DNA of 64,000 nucleotides from an uncultured Lutibacter sp. (GCF_947493565.1 NZ_CANLRG010000001.1:1-64000), one strand, 5' to 3'; positions 26,813 to 35,898 are shown, numbered from the stretch's first letter. Notes: a model not told the origin generated them from the letters alone. Made by a program: numbers and translations.

Positions 26813-27574
26813 ATGAAAAAGTACTTACTAATTTTAGTAGTAACATTCTTGCTTTTTTCTTGTAAAACGAAACAAGAATTAATTTGGGAAGAAAATTTTG
26901 AAGGTACAAGTTTAAATAATAATTTTTGGAATTTTGAATTGGGAGATGGTTGCCCAAAGCTATGTGGATGGGGAAATAATGAAAAACAGATTTATACTAA
27001 AAATAATCACACCTTAAAAAATGGTTTTTTAACAATTACGGCAAAACTTGAAGATTCAATTTATACTTCAACTAGGATTACTACTAAAAATAAAATTGAA
27101 TTTCAATATGGCAAAATTGAAGTGAGGGCAAAGTTGCCTTTAGGAAAAGGCTTATGGCCTGCATTTTGGATGCTAGGAAGCAATATAGATGAGGTTAAAT
27201 GGCCGCTGTGTGGTGAAATTGATATTTTAGAATATGTTGGCCGTGAACCTGAAAATATTTTTACAACAGTACATACACAAGACAGTTATGGAAACTCTAA
27301 AAATACTCGAAAAGCTAAAATTCAAGGGATTGAAAAAGGATTTCATATATATGCTGCTAATTGGACCCCTAATAAAATAGATTTTTTAATAGATAACCGA
27401 TTATTTTATACCTATAAACCAAAAAATAAAACCGTAGAAACTTGGCCTTTTAATCAACCTTTCTATATAATTGTTAACCTAGCAATAGGAGGTAATTTTG
27501 GAGGGAATGATATTGATAATACTATTTTTCCTAAAGATTTTGTATTGGATTATATACGAGTCTATAAAAATTAA
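26813..27574 (+). CDS. GH16 beta-glucanase lipoprotein (second copy)
   Basis: 253 residues: lipoprotein signal (LVVTFLLFSC) and a single GH16 domain, without accessory modules. Catalytic motif GEIDILEY: nucleophile Glu135, acid/base Glu140, the laminarinase beta-bulge type. It has WAPAFWMLG-type substrate strands (LWPAFWMLGS) and ends in the family strand DYIRVYKN. It differs from the larger GH16 (17131-18798) and is probably the trimming endoglucanase for imported oligosaccharides or a second surface enzyme. Stop and GH3 start are 13 bases apart. Confidence 0.92.
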   Translation: MKKYLLILVVTFLLFSCKTKQELIWEENFEGTSLNNNFWNFELGDGCPKLCGWGNNEKQIYTKNNHTLKNGFLTITAKLEDSIYTSTRITTKNKIEFQYGKIEVRAKLPLGKGLWPAFWMLGSNIDEVKWPLCGEIDILEYVGREPENIFTTVHTQDSYGNSKNTRKAKIQGIEKGFHIYAANWTPNKIDFLIDNRLFYTYKPKNKTVETWPFNQPFYIIVNLAIGGNFGGNDIDNTIFPKDFVLDYIRVYKN

Positions 27575-27587
27575 AGAACTCTTTCTA

Positions 27588-29894
27588 ATGAAAATATTAA
27601 TTCAAATAATTATAGTCTTTTTAATATTTACAAGCTGTAATAACCATGAACAAATCGTTGAAACACAAATTAAAATAAGTGAATTTCAAACAGATGAAAC
27701 AGAACTAAAAATTAAAAAGTTAGTATCAAAAATGACCTTAAAAGAAAAGGCTGGTCAAATGTTAAATATTGGTTTGCCAGCTATTTTAACAGGTGATTAC
27801 TGGGATGTGAGAGATAGTGCTGTTTTTGATAGTATAAAATTTAAAAAATTTATCATAGATTATGCGGTGGGATCAATCCATAATACACCAGGATATCCAG
27901 CTTTTAAAGAAGATTGGCATAGAATTATAAAGAAAATTCAAGATTCGGCGATGCAGCACACTCGATTAAAAATTCCTGTATTATACGGAATTGATAATAT
28001 TCATGGAGCTAATTATGTTAATGAATCAGTAATATTCCCACATCAAATTGCGGTAGCAGCAACTTGGAATCCTGGATTATCCAAACTTGGAGCTAAAATT
28101 ACGTCTTACGAGTCTAGAGCAGCATCATTACCTTGGAACTTTAATCCGAATGCAGATGTAGCAGTAAATCCACTTTGGGGAAGAATTGCTGAAAGTTATG
28201 GTGAAGATCCATATTTAATTTCTGAGATGACAAATGCTTATATTGAAGGCTCTCAGGAAGAAGGGTTACAAAGTCAATTTTCAACAGCAGTATGCGTAAA
28301 ACATTTTTTGGGTTATGGAGCAGGTAAAAATGGGAAAGATCGTGCCAATGCGTTGATTCCTGAAAATAATTTACGTCAGTATTTTTTACCACCTTTTGAA
28401 AAAGCAATTCAAAAAGGTGCTATGGGTGTTATGGTCAGTTCTAATGCTGTAAACGGTATTCCTTGTCATATAAATAAGTATTATATTACTGATATTTTAA
28501 AAGAAGAATTAGGTTTTAAAGGTGTTGTAATTTCAGATTTTAGTGATGTTGAATTTTTGGTTGAAGCTCATCAATCTGCTAAAGATATGCGTGAAGCTAC
28601 TAAATTAGCAGTAAATGCTGGTTTAGATTTATTGATGAATCCATACGACGCTGATATTGTAGATATAATAGTTGAATTGGTTGAAACTGGTGATATATCT
28701 ATGCGCAGAATTGATGATGCGGTTACACGTATTTTACGTTTGAAATTTTACCTAAACCTTTTTGAAAACCCTTATACTAATCCCAAAGACTATCCAAATG
28801 TTGGAAATGAAAAACATATTAAAGCAAACTATCAAATAGCCAGTGAATCAATTACTTTATTAAAAAATAAAGGGAATATTTTACCTCTTACAAAAGCTTC
28901 AAAAATAGTTGTTACTGGTTACGCTTCAAATTCTATAAATATATTGAATGGAGCTTGGTCGAGATCATTTTTAGGAAGAGATACCACCTATAACGATTCA
29001 AGTAAATTAACAGTAGTACAAGCAATTGAAAAGCATATTGGAGCAGCCAATGTGACATATGTAGAAGGAACTGATTATTTGAACGATGTTAATTCAAATT
29101 TAGCAGTTTCTAAAGCAGGTAATGCAGATATAATTATAGTTTGTGTTGGTGAAATTCCTGCTTCTGAAAAGCCTTCAGATATTAATGAACTGGAATTGCC
29201 AAGAGTACAACAAGAATTAGTTGAGAAATTAGCTAAAACTGGAAAACCAGTTATTTTAGTGATGGTTCAAGGTCGCCCAAGAATTATTAAAGATATTGAA
29301 CCTTTAGTTGATGGGATTTTAATGGCTTATTTACCTGGTCAAGAAGGAGGAAGAGCCATATCTGATGTGCTTTTTGGAAAAATTAATCCAAGCGGAAAAT
29401 TACCATATACGTATCCTAAATATTCTGGAAATGCACTAACCTATTATCACAAAAAAACAGATATAAGAGATGTTAATTGGGGGTATGATGGGTTTTATCC
29501 TCAGTTTGAGTTTGGATACGGTTTATCTTATACAACCTTCGAGTACTCAAATTTTCATATAAATAAAGATACTTTATATAGATCAGATCAATTTAATGTT
29601 TCAATTGATGTAAAAAATACTGGTAAAATTAAAGGGAAGGAAATTGTTGAGTTGTATTTAAAAGATATGGTTGCTATTTTATCTCCTGATTCTAAAAGGT
29701 TAATACGTTTTCAAAAAGTAGATTTAGAGGTAGGAGAAAGCAAAACAGTAAATTTCACCCTATCACTAAACGACTTAAAAAGTATTGATATAAACAATAA
29801 TTGGACGGTAGAAGAAGGTGAGTTTGAACTGCAAATAGGAGGAAACCCATCAGAATTAAAAACTAAGAAAATATTTTTTACTAAAGGAAATTAA
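27588..29894 (+). CDS. GH3 beta-glucosidase
   Basis: 768 residues from the ATG at 27588 (lipobox IVFLIFTSC). Order: GH3 N-terminal TIM barrel (VLYGIDNIHGANYVNESVIF, CVKHFLGYGAGKNGKDRANA), nucleophile Asp317 in GVVISDFSDVEF, GH3 C-terminal sandwich domain (ILPLTKASKIVVTG, LPGQEGGRAISDVLFGK), and a fibronectin-III-like domain (~680-768). It should release glucose from laminari-oligosaccharides in the periplasm. It is the last gene of the glucan locus. Confidence 0.93.
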   Translation: MKILIQIIIVFLIFTSCNNHEQIVETQIKISEFQTDETELKIKKLVSKMTLKEKAGQMLNIGLPAILTGDYWDVRDSAVFDSIKFKKFIIDYAVGSIHNTPGYPAFKEDWHRIIKKIQDSAMQHTRLKIPVLYGIDNIHGANYVNESVIFPHQIAVAATWNPGLSKLGAKITSYESRAASLPWNFNPNADVAVNPLWGRIAESYGEDPYLISEMTNAYIEGSQEEGLQSQFSTAVCVKHFLGYGAGKNGKDRANALIPENNLRQYFLPPFEKAIQKGAMGVMVSSNAVNGIPCHINKYYITDILKEELGFKGVVISDFSDVEFLVEAHQSAKDMREATKLAVNAGLDLLMNPYDADIVDIIVELVETGDISMRRIDDAVTRILRLKFYLNLFENPYTNPKDYPNVGNEKHIKANYQIASESITLLKNKGNILPLTKASKIVVTGYASNSINILNGAWSRSFLGRDTTYNDSSKLTVVQAIEKHIGAANVTYVEGTDYLNDVNSNLAVSKAGNADIIIVCVGEIPASEKPSDINELELPRVQQELVEKLAKTGKPVILVMVQGRPRIIKDIEPLVDGILMAYLPGQEGGRAISDVLFGKINPSGKLPYTYPKYSGNALTYYHKKTDIRDVNWGYDGFYPQFEFGYGLSYTTFEYSNFHINKDTLYRSDQFNVSIDVKNTGKIKGKEIVELYLKDMVAILSPDSKRLIRFQKVDLEVGESKTVNFTLSLNDLKSIDINNNWTVEEGEFELQIGGNPSELKTKKIFFTKGN

Positions 29895-30192
29895 CTAAAG
29901 TTTATAAAGCTTATTTTTTTATTAAAAAATAATATTTACTTAATGTTAATATTTAATAAGTGTAAAAAAATTATTAAACATTTTTATTGTGTTTTAAAAC
30001 ATTATTGGTTAAAATTGCACTTAAATTAATTGAATTTTAAAGAATTCTAATTAGTTTATTATTTTTTAAAATGATAAGTATCGAGTTTTCAAGTGTTTAT
30101 TTTACTGATTCAATTCAATATTTTTATAAAAAATAATTTCATCAAAAATAAATCTATTAAATACCTACATTTGTTTCCAATTTAATTTTCTA
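29895..30192. other. AT-rich intergenic region before the deletion scar
   Basis: About 300 bases with no supportable gene. It holds a weak A/T-only hairpin just after the GH3 stop and, near its end, a -7 element. Probably the original upstream region of the truncated ECF sigma gene. Confidence 0.6.
30166..30173 (+). promoter_or_regulatory. -7 promoter element upstream of the truncated sigma gene
   Basis: TACATTTG matches TAnnTTTG, 19 bases before the ATG at 30193. No TTG is found at the expected -33 distance. After the deletion this promoter would drive the susC tail, susD and possibly the TlpA gene. Confidence 0.5.
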
Positions 30193-30315
30193 ATGCAAAA
30201 ACCAAAAAAAATTAACCAAAAGTTATTATTAGAAAAACTCAGCAGAGGTGATGAAACTGCGTTGGTAACTATTTATAAAGAGTATTGGGAAATTATGTAT
30301 TTGGCTGCATATTAA
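30193..30315 (+). pseudogene. ECF sigma factor gene, N-terminal 40 codons only
   Basis: Reads LLEKLSRGDETALVTIYKEY then WEIMYLAAY and stops. This matches region 1.2/2.1 at the start of FecI-type ECF sigma factors (LFxxYYxxLxxxAY). The conserved DxxDxVQEVF segment that should follow about ten residues later is absent; instead the DNA continues, in another frame, as the tail of a susC gene. ECF sigma plus FecR anti-sigma often precede susCD in Bacteroidota. Confidence 0.7.
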
Positions 30316-30536
30316 CAGAAGACGCTTCACACATAAGGTTTCAAGAGGTGAATTTAACGTATAATGTACCAACAAAATTTATTGATAAAATTGGTTTAAA
30401 TTCAGCTAGAGTTTATACACAAGCTAATAATCTTGGAACCATTTTATTTAATGATTTTGGTGAAGATCCTGAATACCCAAGAGGTACTATTAAGCCGCAA
30501 ACAACAGTTACGTTTGGAGTTCAATTAAATTTTTAA
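30313..30536 (+). pseudogene. SusC/RagA transporter gene, C-terminal ~75 codons only
   Basis: The frame reads TEDASHIRFQEVNLTYNVPT and ends TVTFGVQLNF, the C-terminal barrel strands of SusC proteins; the intact SusC at 10500 has YVEDASYVRIQNIQLGYTF at the same place, about 85 residues from its end. No signal peptide, plug or start codon in context is present, so no functional transporter can be made. The break with the sigma fragment lies between about 30308 and 30320. The intact susD follows 11 bases later. Confidence 0.85.
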
Positions 30537-30547
30537 AATAGAAACAC

Positions 30548-32077
30548 ATGAAAAATTTTAAATATATAATATTATTAATTTTAATAGTAAACTTAGTAGC
30601 AAGTTGTAATGATTTTTTAGATGAAGAACCATCAAAATCTACAGCTACTGTCCCTGATAAATTAGAACATTTAGAAGCACTACTTAATAACTATGGTGAG
30701 TTTTATAGTGAACCAGCCTCCGAGTTAATTTTTTCAACAGATGACTATGGTTTTATAACTGATTTATATGATGCTTCAACGAGCTCATACAGTCTTACTT
30801 CATTACAATATGGTACATGGGACAAAGAATATTTACCAAATACCAATAGACCTTATTGGCCACGTGAATGGGAGAAAATTTTTACCGCAAATTTAGTAAT
30901 GCAAAATTTAGGAAGTGTTGCAGGAGAGGATACTGAAAAGAAACAAATTAAAGCAGAAGCACATTTTATTAGAGCCTATAGCTATTTTCAATTAGCAAAC
31001 ATTTATTGTTTACCTTATACAGAAGGAAATAAGCAAGAGCTAGGACTTCCAATAAAAGAAACTACCAGTTTTGAAGAAAGCATGGAAAGAGTAAGTTTAG
31101 AGGATACTTGGAAATTTATTGAATCTGACTTAAATAAAGCTTTAGAATTAACACGTTCTTTTACTCAAGTAAATGATTTAAACCGTACTTGGAGAGCAAG
31201 TACAGCTGCTGTAAATGGTTTTGCGGCACGTTATTATTTAGCATTAAATGATTATGAAAAAGCTCAATCTTATGCTCAAGAAGCATTAAATGAATATGAC
31301 TTTTTAAGAGATTATAATACAGATATGAGTTTTTCTAATGCACCTACGCAAGTAACTATATTTAATCCTGAGCCTACTCAAGTGAGTATTGATTTTCCAT
31401 ATACACATGATTCACAAGAAGCTGATTTAATGTTAGCTTGGGGAGAATCGTATTACTTTAGAGCGTTATCAAATGGCTCTTGGAAATATTGGCCATCTGA
31501 AGAGTTATTATCACTTTATAATCAAACTTATGATTTAAGGTTTAAATACCATATGGTTGAAGGATATTCATACGAACAAGCAAATGCTGTAGATCCTCCT
31601 TACAATTACCCAGGCTATGTTTTCTTTCATAGATCAGACATCTTAAGTGGTCCATCAGTACCAGAAATGTTATTAATTTTAGCTGAATGTCAAGTTAGAA
31701 CAGGAGCATATGCACAAGGTATTCAAACAATCAATCAATTAAGGGCAAGTAGAATGGATGCGTCTGCACCTTCAGAAATAATTAATTTAAGTGCCGCTTC
31801 ACAAGCAGAAGCTTTAGTGAAAGTTTTAGAAGAGCGAAGAAGAGAAATGCCTTTTGTACATAGATGGTATGATATTAGACGCTATAATAACAATGAAGAT
31901 AGCTCAGATGATGTTGTTGTAACTAGAACTTTTTACCCTTATAATGGAAGTTCAATTTTAGGAGCAGAAACACCTGTAAATTTTTCATTAGAAAAAAACT
32001 CAAGAAGGTATGCTAATCCACTACCTGATACCGATATTATAGCCTCGGACAATGTTTTAAAACAAAATACTTATTAA
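30548..32077 (+). CDS. SusD/RagB family lipoprotein, orphaned by loss of its SusC partner
   Basis: 509 residues. Lipobox IVNLVASC, N-terminal DFLDEEPSKST, helical SusD core (KAEAHFIRAYSYFQLANIYC) and the C-terminal signature LILAECQVRTG and LEERRREMPFVHRWYDIRR. The gene itself is complete and shows no stop or frameshift, though its SusC partner is reduced to a tail. It has low similarity to the SusD at 13553. No CAZyme lies nearby, so the original cargo may have been non-glycan or the enzymes were elsewhere. A strong terminator follows. Confidence 0.92.
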   Translation: MKNFKYIILLILIVNLVASCNDFLDEEPSKSTATVPDKLEHLEALLNNYGEFYSEPASELIFSTDDYGFITDLYDASTSSYSLTSLQYGTWDKEYLPNTNRPYWPREWEKIFTANLVMQNLGSVAGEDTEKKQIKAEAHFIRAYSYFQLANIYCLPYTEGNKQELGLPIKETTSFEESMERVSLEDTWKFIESDLNKALELTRSFTQVNDLNRTWRASTAAVNGFAARYYLALNDYEKAQSYAQEALNEYDFLRDYNTDMSFSNAPTQVTIFNPEPTQVSIDFPYTHDSQEADLMLAWGESYYFRALSNGSWKYWPSEELLSLYNQTYDLRFKYHMVEGYSYEQANAVDPPYNYPGYVFFHRSDILSGPSVPEMLLILAECQVRTGAYAQGIQTINQLRASRMDASAPSEIINLSAASQAEALVKVLEERRREMPFVHRWYDIRRYNNNEDSSDDVVVTRTFYPYNGSSILGAETPVNFSLEKNSRRYANPLPDTDIIASDNVLKQNTY

Positions 32078-32092
32078 GCTGATTTTCATTTG

Positions 32093-32132
32093 GTTTCACT
32101 GGTGTTTTTGTTAGCGCCAGTGAAACTTTTTT
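32093..32132 (+). terminator. Rho-independent terminator after the orphan susD
   Basis: 12-bp stem GTTTCACTGGTG / CGCCAGTGAAAC (one G-T pair), 10-base loop, then six T. It ends the susD transcript before the TlpA-like gene. Confidence 0.85.
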
Positions 32133-32234
32133 AATTAAGCTTAAATTTATAGTATTCAAATTATTGTATTTTTTTCAACAAAAAAATTCTTTTTAAAAGA
32201 GGTGTTGAACTAATTAATTTTTAAAAATTTTTAT

Positions 32235-33623
32235 ATGAATTTTAAATCTTTAATTCTTTTGTTTGGTGTAGTTATTTTTACAATTTCTTGTAAGGATTCA
32301 GCTAATAAAGATAAAAAATCTAAAAAAGTGACTCTAGTTGGAACGATAGCCAATTATGAACAAGATACTTTATATTTAAAAAATATAACAGCTAAAAATA
32401 CCTTATATAAAGATATTGTTTATGCTATTCCTTTAATAAATAAAACAAATTTTAATTTTACCTTCGACCTAGAAGAACCAAACTATTTTCAATCTGGTAG
32501 AACTTTTTTTTATTTAACTCCAGGCGATAGTTTAGTTGCAAATATTGATACTAAAGGAAGAGATTTAGCCTCATTTACAGGAAAAGGAGCTGAAGCTAAT
32601 AATTTTTTAAGAAAATTGCCGTATCCAAAAGGAGGTTCTTACTGGGGAAATAAAGAGTTGTCAGCAAATATTAAGTCTTATAAAGACATGCCAGAGACTT
32701 TTAAAATAGTTGTAGAGGATCGTTTAAATGTTTTAAGGGCACTCACTAATGTTTCTGATGAATTTAAACGTTTAGAGAGTTCTCGTATTAATTTTGATTA
32801 TGTAAATACCTTGAAATCTACTACATATCTTTATTATTATAAATTGAGATCAGGAGATATTACAGAAGAGCAATATAATACCTTAACCCAAGAAGCTTCA
32901 GAATATTTAACACCATTTATGGAGTCTTATTTAAAAGATTTTAATAGTACAGATTATTTACAACTAGAAGTCTTTCAATCAATTTTATATTATTTAAAAG
33001 ATGATTCATTTAGAGCTAAACTTAATTTGCCTGAATTAAGCGAAGAATTAAAGGAATATATTGTTACAGGCAATTTGATTTCAGAATTCTCTAAAGAAGG
33101 TTATTCAAAAGCTTTTAAAGAAAAATTAAATCAAGAAAAAAGTAAAATTAAGAATCAGGAATATATAAATGCAATTGAATTTAAAGAGAAAGAATATGAA
33201 GCTATAACTGAGGGGAGTCCAGCATCTGATTTAAAATTTAATAAGTTGGATGGAAGTACTGTTAATTTAAGTGATTATAAGGGAAAAGTTGTAGTTATTG
33301 ATTTATGGGCAACTTGGTGTGGCCCTTGTATGGCTGAAAAGCCATCTTTTGAGGCTTTAGAAGAAAAATTTCATAATAATGATAATGTAGAATTTATTTC
33401 ACTTTCTATAGATACAGAAAAAACTTGGAAAAAATATTTTGAAAAGAATGAAGTAAAAGGGAATCAGCTTCAAATATATAGAAATGAGCTTTCAGATTAT
33501 ATGGTTGTTAGTATCCCACGTTTTTTTGTAATTGATAAAGATCAAAAAATTGTGGATGTATTTGCTCCTTGGCCATCGTCTGGTAAACTTGAAGAAATGA
33601 TTAATAATATTTTAAATAAGTAA
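32235..33623 (+). CDS. TlpA-like thioredoxin-fold lipoprotein
   Basis: 462 residues. Lipobox VVIFTISC, a ~300-residue N-terminal region with a DUF4369-like beta start and a helical middle, then a TlpA/AhpC-TSA thioredoxin domain (~325-462) with DLWATWCGPCMAEKPSFEAL, the CxxC redox pair, and the cis-Pro strand SIPRFFVIDKD. Such proteins act as periplasmic thiol-disulfide reductases and often accompany SusCD loci in Bacteroidota. It is separated from the orphan susD by a terminator, so it probably has its own promoter. Confidence 0.88.
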   Translation: MNFKSLILLFGVVIFTISCKDSANKDKKSKKVTLVGTIANYEQDTLYLKNITAKNTLYKDIVYAIPLINKTNFNFTFDLEEPNYFQSGRTFFYLTPGDSLVANIDTKGRDLASFTGKGAEANNFLRKLPYPKGGSYWGNKELSANIKSYKDMPETFKIVVEDRLNVLRALTNVSDEFKRLESSRINFDYVNTLKSTTYLYYYKLRSGDITEEQYNTLTQEASEYLTPFMESYLKDFNSTDYLQLEVFQSILYYLKDDSFRAKLNLPELSEELKEYIVTGNLISEFSKEGYSKAFKEKLNQEKSKIKNQEYINAIEFKEKEYEAITEGSPASDLKFNKLDGSTVNLSDYKGKVVVIDLWATWCGPCMAEKPSFEALEEKFHNNDNVEFISLSIDTEKTWKKYFEKNEVKGNQLQIYRNELSDYMVVSIPRFFVIDKDQKIVDVFAPWPSSGKLEEMINNILNK

Positions 33624-33777
33624 CTTGTAAGTATAAAGCATTATTTTATTAATACTAGCTTTTATATTATTGCTATGAGGAAAATTGCAAAATGAATGGT
33701 AGCCTACAAAAATGAACATTTAACTTTTTAAATAAAAAATAAGTTTTTAATATCTAAAGTATTGTTTGTTTTAAATT

Positions 33778-33814
33778 TAAAAAGCGATTTAGGAAACCCT
33801 AAATCGCTTTTTTT
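33778..33814. terminator. Bidirectional terminator between the TlpA gene and tRNA-Met
   Basis: 13-bp stem AAAGCGATTTAGG / CCTAAATCGCTTT with a 4-base loop and flanking A and T runs on both sides. The two genes converge here. Confidence 0.85.
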
Positions 33815-33829
33815 AATAGTGTAATTTTG

Positions 33830-33903
33830 TAGCGTGATGCAGAATTGAACTGCAGACCTCCGGGTTATGAATCCGACGCTCTAACCAACTGAGCTACCAC
33901 GCC
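33830..33903 (-). tRNA. tRNA-Met (anticodon CAT), probably elongator
   Basis: 74 nt. On the minus strand: acceptor GGCGTGG / TCACGCT (two wobble pairs at the ends), D-stem GCTC/GAGC, anticodon loop TTCATAA, T-arm TGCAG-TTCAATT-CTGCA, discriminator A; CCA not encoded. The anticodon stem has an A-C mismatch at its loop end. It lacks the three G-C pairs of initiator tRNA. A CAT-anticodon tRNA-Ile2 is the alternative and would need sequence comparison. Confidence 0.9.
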
Positions 33904-33917
33904 ATTTATTGAGGGTG

Positions 33918-33949
33918 CAAATATAAAAATAAATAATTTGATGCAGCAA
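33918..33949 (-). promoter_or_regulatory. Promoter of tRNA-Met
   Basis: Minus-strand TTG (33947-33949), 21 bases, then TATATTTG (33918-33925), 14 bases before the tRNA. Matches TTG-N17-23-TAnnTTTG. Confidence 0.7.
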
Positions 33950-34029
33950 ATTTATTGACTAATTTTTTTAATAATTTAAATTTTTTTTAAATAGAATATT
34001 TATATATATTGTGCTTTTAAAATGAGAAT

Positions 34030-34413
34030 ATGTCTACAAAAGTAAAATTTGAAATTGAGTTTCCTATACACGCATCACCTCAGATGTTATACCAATATTT
34101 CGGAACCCCTTCTGGACTTTCAGAATGGTTTGCTGATAATGTAAATTCACGCGGAGAAATATATACGTTTATTTGGGATTCTTCTGAAGAAAAAGCTAAA
34201 GTTCTACAAGAACGGCCAGGTGAAAAAATTAAATTTAAATGGTTAGAAGATGGAGATGATAAAACTTTTTTTGAATTTCGTATTGAAGTAGACGAAATTA
34301 CTAAAGACGTTTCTTTAATTGTTACAGATTTTTCAGAAGAAGATGAAATTGAAGAATCTAAAATGTTTTGGGAAAATCAAATCAATGAATTAAAACATAC
34401 AATAGGAGCTTAG
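34030..34413 (+). CDS. START/SRPBCC-like domain protein
   Basis: 127 residues, no signal peptide. Helix-grip fold pattern: KFEIEFPIHASPQMLYQYFG, LSEWFADNV, and a C-terminal long helix ESKMFWENQINELKHTIG. Resembles AHSA1/START-like proteins common in Flavobacteria, which bind small hydrophobic ligands or assist chaperones; no ligand can be assigned. It is monocistronic, bounded by the tRNA promoter and a terminator. Confidence 0.82.
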   Translation: MSTKVKFEIEFPIHASPQMLYQYFGTPSGLSEWFADNVNSRGEIYTFIWDSSEEKAKVLQERPGEKIKFKWLEDGDDKTFFEFRIEVDEITKDVSLIVTDFSEEDEIEESKMFWENQINELKHTIGA

Positions 34414-34435
34414 TTTATAGCGAGTTATTAAAAAT

Positions 34436-34468
34436 AAAAAACCTTGAATTTATTCAAGGTTTTTTTTA
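34436..34468 (+). terminator. Rho-independent terminator
   Basis: 9-bp stem ACCTTGAAT / ATTCAAGGT with a 2-base loop, extended by flanking A-T pairs, then eight T. It ends the START-like gene just before the promoter of the next gene. Confidence 0.85.
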
Positions 34469-34470
34469 TG

Positions 34471-34478
34471 TAAATTTG
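34471..34478 (+). promoter_or_regulatory. -7 element for the aminotransferase IV gene
   Basis: TAAATTTG directly after a terminator, 18 bases before the ATG at 34497. It overlaps a TTG at 34476, which therefore cannot be the start codon. Confidence 0.65.
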
Positions 34479-34496
34479 CCTCTTAAAATAGAGGTA

Positions 34497-35315
34497 ATGA
34501 TAAATTTTAATGGTAGTTTTTTAGAAAAATCAACAACTTTTTTTAATGCTGAAAATAGAGCTTTTAAATATGGAGATGCGTTGTTTGAAACAATTAAAGT
34601 ATTTAATTCTAGAGTTGTGTTTTTAGAAGACCACTATTTTAGGTTAATGGCTTCGATGAGAATGCTTCGAATGGAGATTCCTATGTCATTTACGTTAGAT
34701 TTTTTTGAATCAGAAATTTTAAAAACTGTTAGAGAGAATAAGTTAACCAATGCAAGAGTAAGAATAACAGTTTACAGAGGTAATGGAGGTTTGTACACTC
34801 CTATTAATAATTCAGTACAATATTTAGTTGAAGCTTCAATGTTACAAGTTGAAAAAAAAGCAAGCTATACAGTTGATTTATTTAAAGATTATTATTGCTA
34901 TTCGGGGTTACTATCAACAATAAAAACCACTAATAAACTGACAAATATTTTGGCAAGTATATACGCTTCAGAAAATAATTTAAATAATTGCATTTTATTA
35001 AACGAAAGAAAATTTGTTGCTGAAGCAATTAATGGAAATATTTTTATAGTAGTAGATAACAAGATAAAAACACCTCCAATTACTGAAGGGTGTGTTAAGG
35101 GAATTGTTAGAAAAAAACTAATTGATATACTTTCTAAAAATCCAAATTATAATTTAGAAGAAACACCTATTTCGCCATTTGAGTTGCAAAAAGCAAATGA
35201 AGTTTTTATAACAAATACAATTATAGGAATTCAGTCTGTAACAAAATACAAAAAAAGTAATTATAAAACGGAAGTAGCAGATGAACTAAAAGAAGAACTA
35301 GAAGTTTTAATTTAA
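34497..35315 (+). CDS. Aminotransferase class IV (branched-chain aminotransferase / PabC-like)
   Basis: 272 residues from the ATG at 34497. Fold-type IV PLP enzyme: N-terminal FNAENRAFKYGDALFETIKV, EDHYFRLMASMRML, the PLP-lysine strand STIKTTNKLTNILAS, and C-terminal ETPISPFELQKANEVFITNT. Family activities are branched-chain amino acid transamination, D-amino acid transamination, or 4-amino-4-deoxychorismate lyase (folate). The short length and sequence type favour a PabC-like lyase, but the reaction is not settled. It overlaps the convergent YqgE gene by 9 bases. Confidence 0.85.
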   Translation: MINFNGSFLEKSTTFFNAENRAFKYGDALFETIKVFNSRVVFLEDHYFRLMASMRMLRMEIPMSFTLDFFESEILKTVRENKLTNARVRITVYRGNGGLYTPINNSVQYLVEASMLQVEKKASYTVDLFKDYYCYSGLLSTIKTTNKLTNILASIYASENNLNNCILLNERKFVAEAINGNIFIVVDNKIKTPPITEGCVKGIVRKKLIDILSKNPNYNLEETPISPFELQKANEVFITNTIIGIQSVTKYKKSNYKTEVADELKEELEVLI

Positions 35316-35864
35316 AGCTGGGTTTTTTGGAGCGTTTGCCCAAATTTGGTATTCACCACCAAATGTTAATAATTGATTTTTCCATATATCATTACTGTTA
35401 ACTTTAAATAAGTTAGGGTATTTATTATTAACAACAACCCAAGTAGCTTCTCTAAGTTCTTCATCTAGTTGAGTAATTGACCAGCCAGTATATCCTAAAA
35501 AAAATCTAATATCTGTTGCTTCAATTTCTTTTGAATTTAATAATTCAGTGAGTACATCAAAATCTCCTCCCCAATAAATATTTTTATCAATTTTTATGCT
35601 ATTTGGAATTAGATGAGGCACTTTATGCATAAAATACAAATTTTCCTGTTCAACAGGTCCTCCATGAAATATCGTATAATCAATATTAATTTCAGGAATT
35701 AAATCTTTTAAAACAAAATCGGTTGGTTTGTTCAATATAAAACCAATACATCCATCTTTATTATGTTCAGTTAAATAGATAACAGATCTATTAAATTCTT
35801 TGTCATTTAGAATAGATGGTTCTGCAACAAGTAATTTTCCTTTTGATGGATTAAGCTCTAACAT
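35307..35864 (-). CDS. YqgE/AlgH family protein (UPF0301)
   Basis: 185 residues. Family pattern: KGKLLVAEPSILNDKEFNRS, VIYLTEHNKDGCIGFILNKP, the motif FHGGPVEQENLYFMH, and FLGYTGWSITQLDEEL. Cytosolic protein of unclear biochemical role; in Pseudomonas AlgH affects alginate and other virulence traits. The gene follows the HU gene on the same strand but the HU terminator separates them. Confidence 0.93.
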   Translation of the reverse strand: MLELNPSKGKLLVAEPSILNDKEFNRSVIYLTEHNKDGCIGFILNKPTDFVLKDLIPEINIDYTIFHGGPVEQENLYFMHKVPHLIPNSIKIDKNIYWGGDFDVLTELLNSKEIEATDIRFFLGYTGWSITQLDEELREATWVVVNNKYPNLFKVNSNDIWKNQLLTFGGEYQIWANAPKNPALN

Positions 35865-35898
35865 ACAATTACCTTTGTTTAAATATAGTAATTTTTAT

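Noticed and set aside
10500-29894. Locus as a horizontally acquired island
   Set aside because: No integrase, IS, att-like repeats or clear base-composition change at its edges could be seen.
29899-29935. Hairpin after GH3 as a terminator
   Set aside because: The stem is A/T only and the region is generally AT-rich, so chance pairing is likely.
33830-33903. tRNA-Ile2 (CAT, lysidine) instead of tRNA-Met
   Set aside because: The acceptor and anticodon stem look more like elongator tRNA-Met, though not decisively; tilS recognition elements were not checked.
34476-34496. TTG start for the aminotransferase IV gene
   Set aside because: It lies inside the -7 promoter element TAAATTTG; the ATG at 34497 fits the family start.
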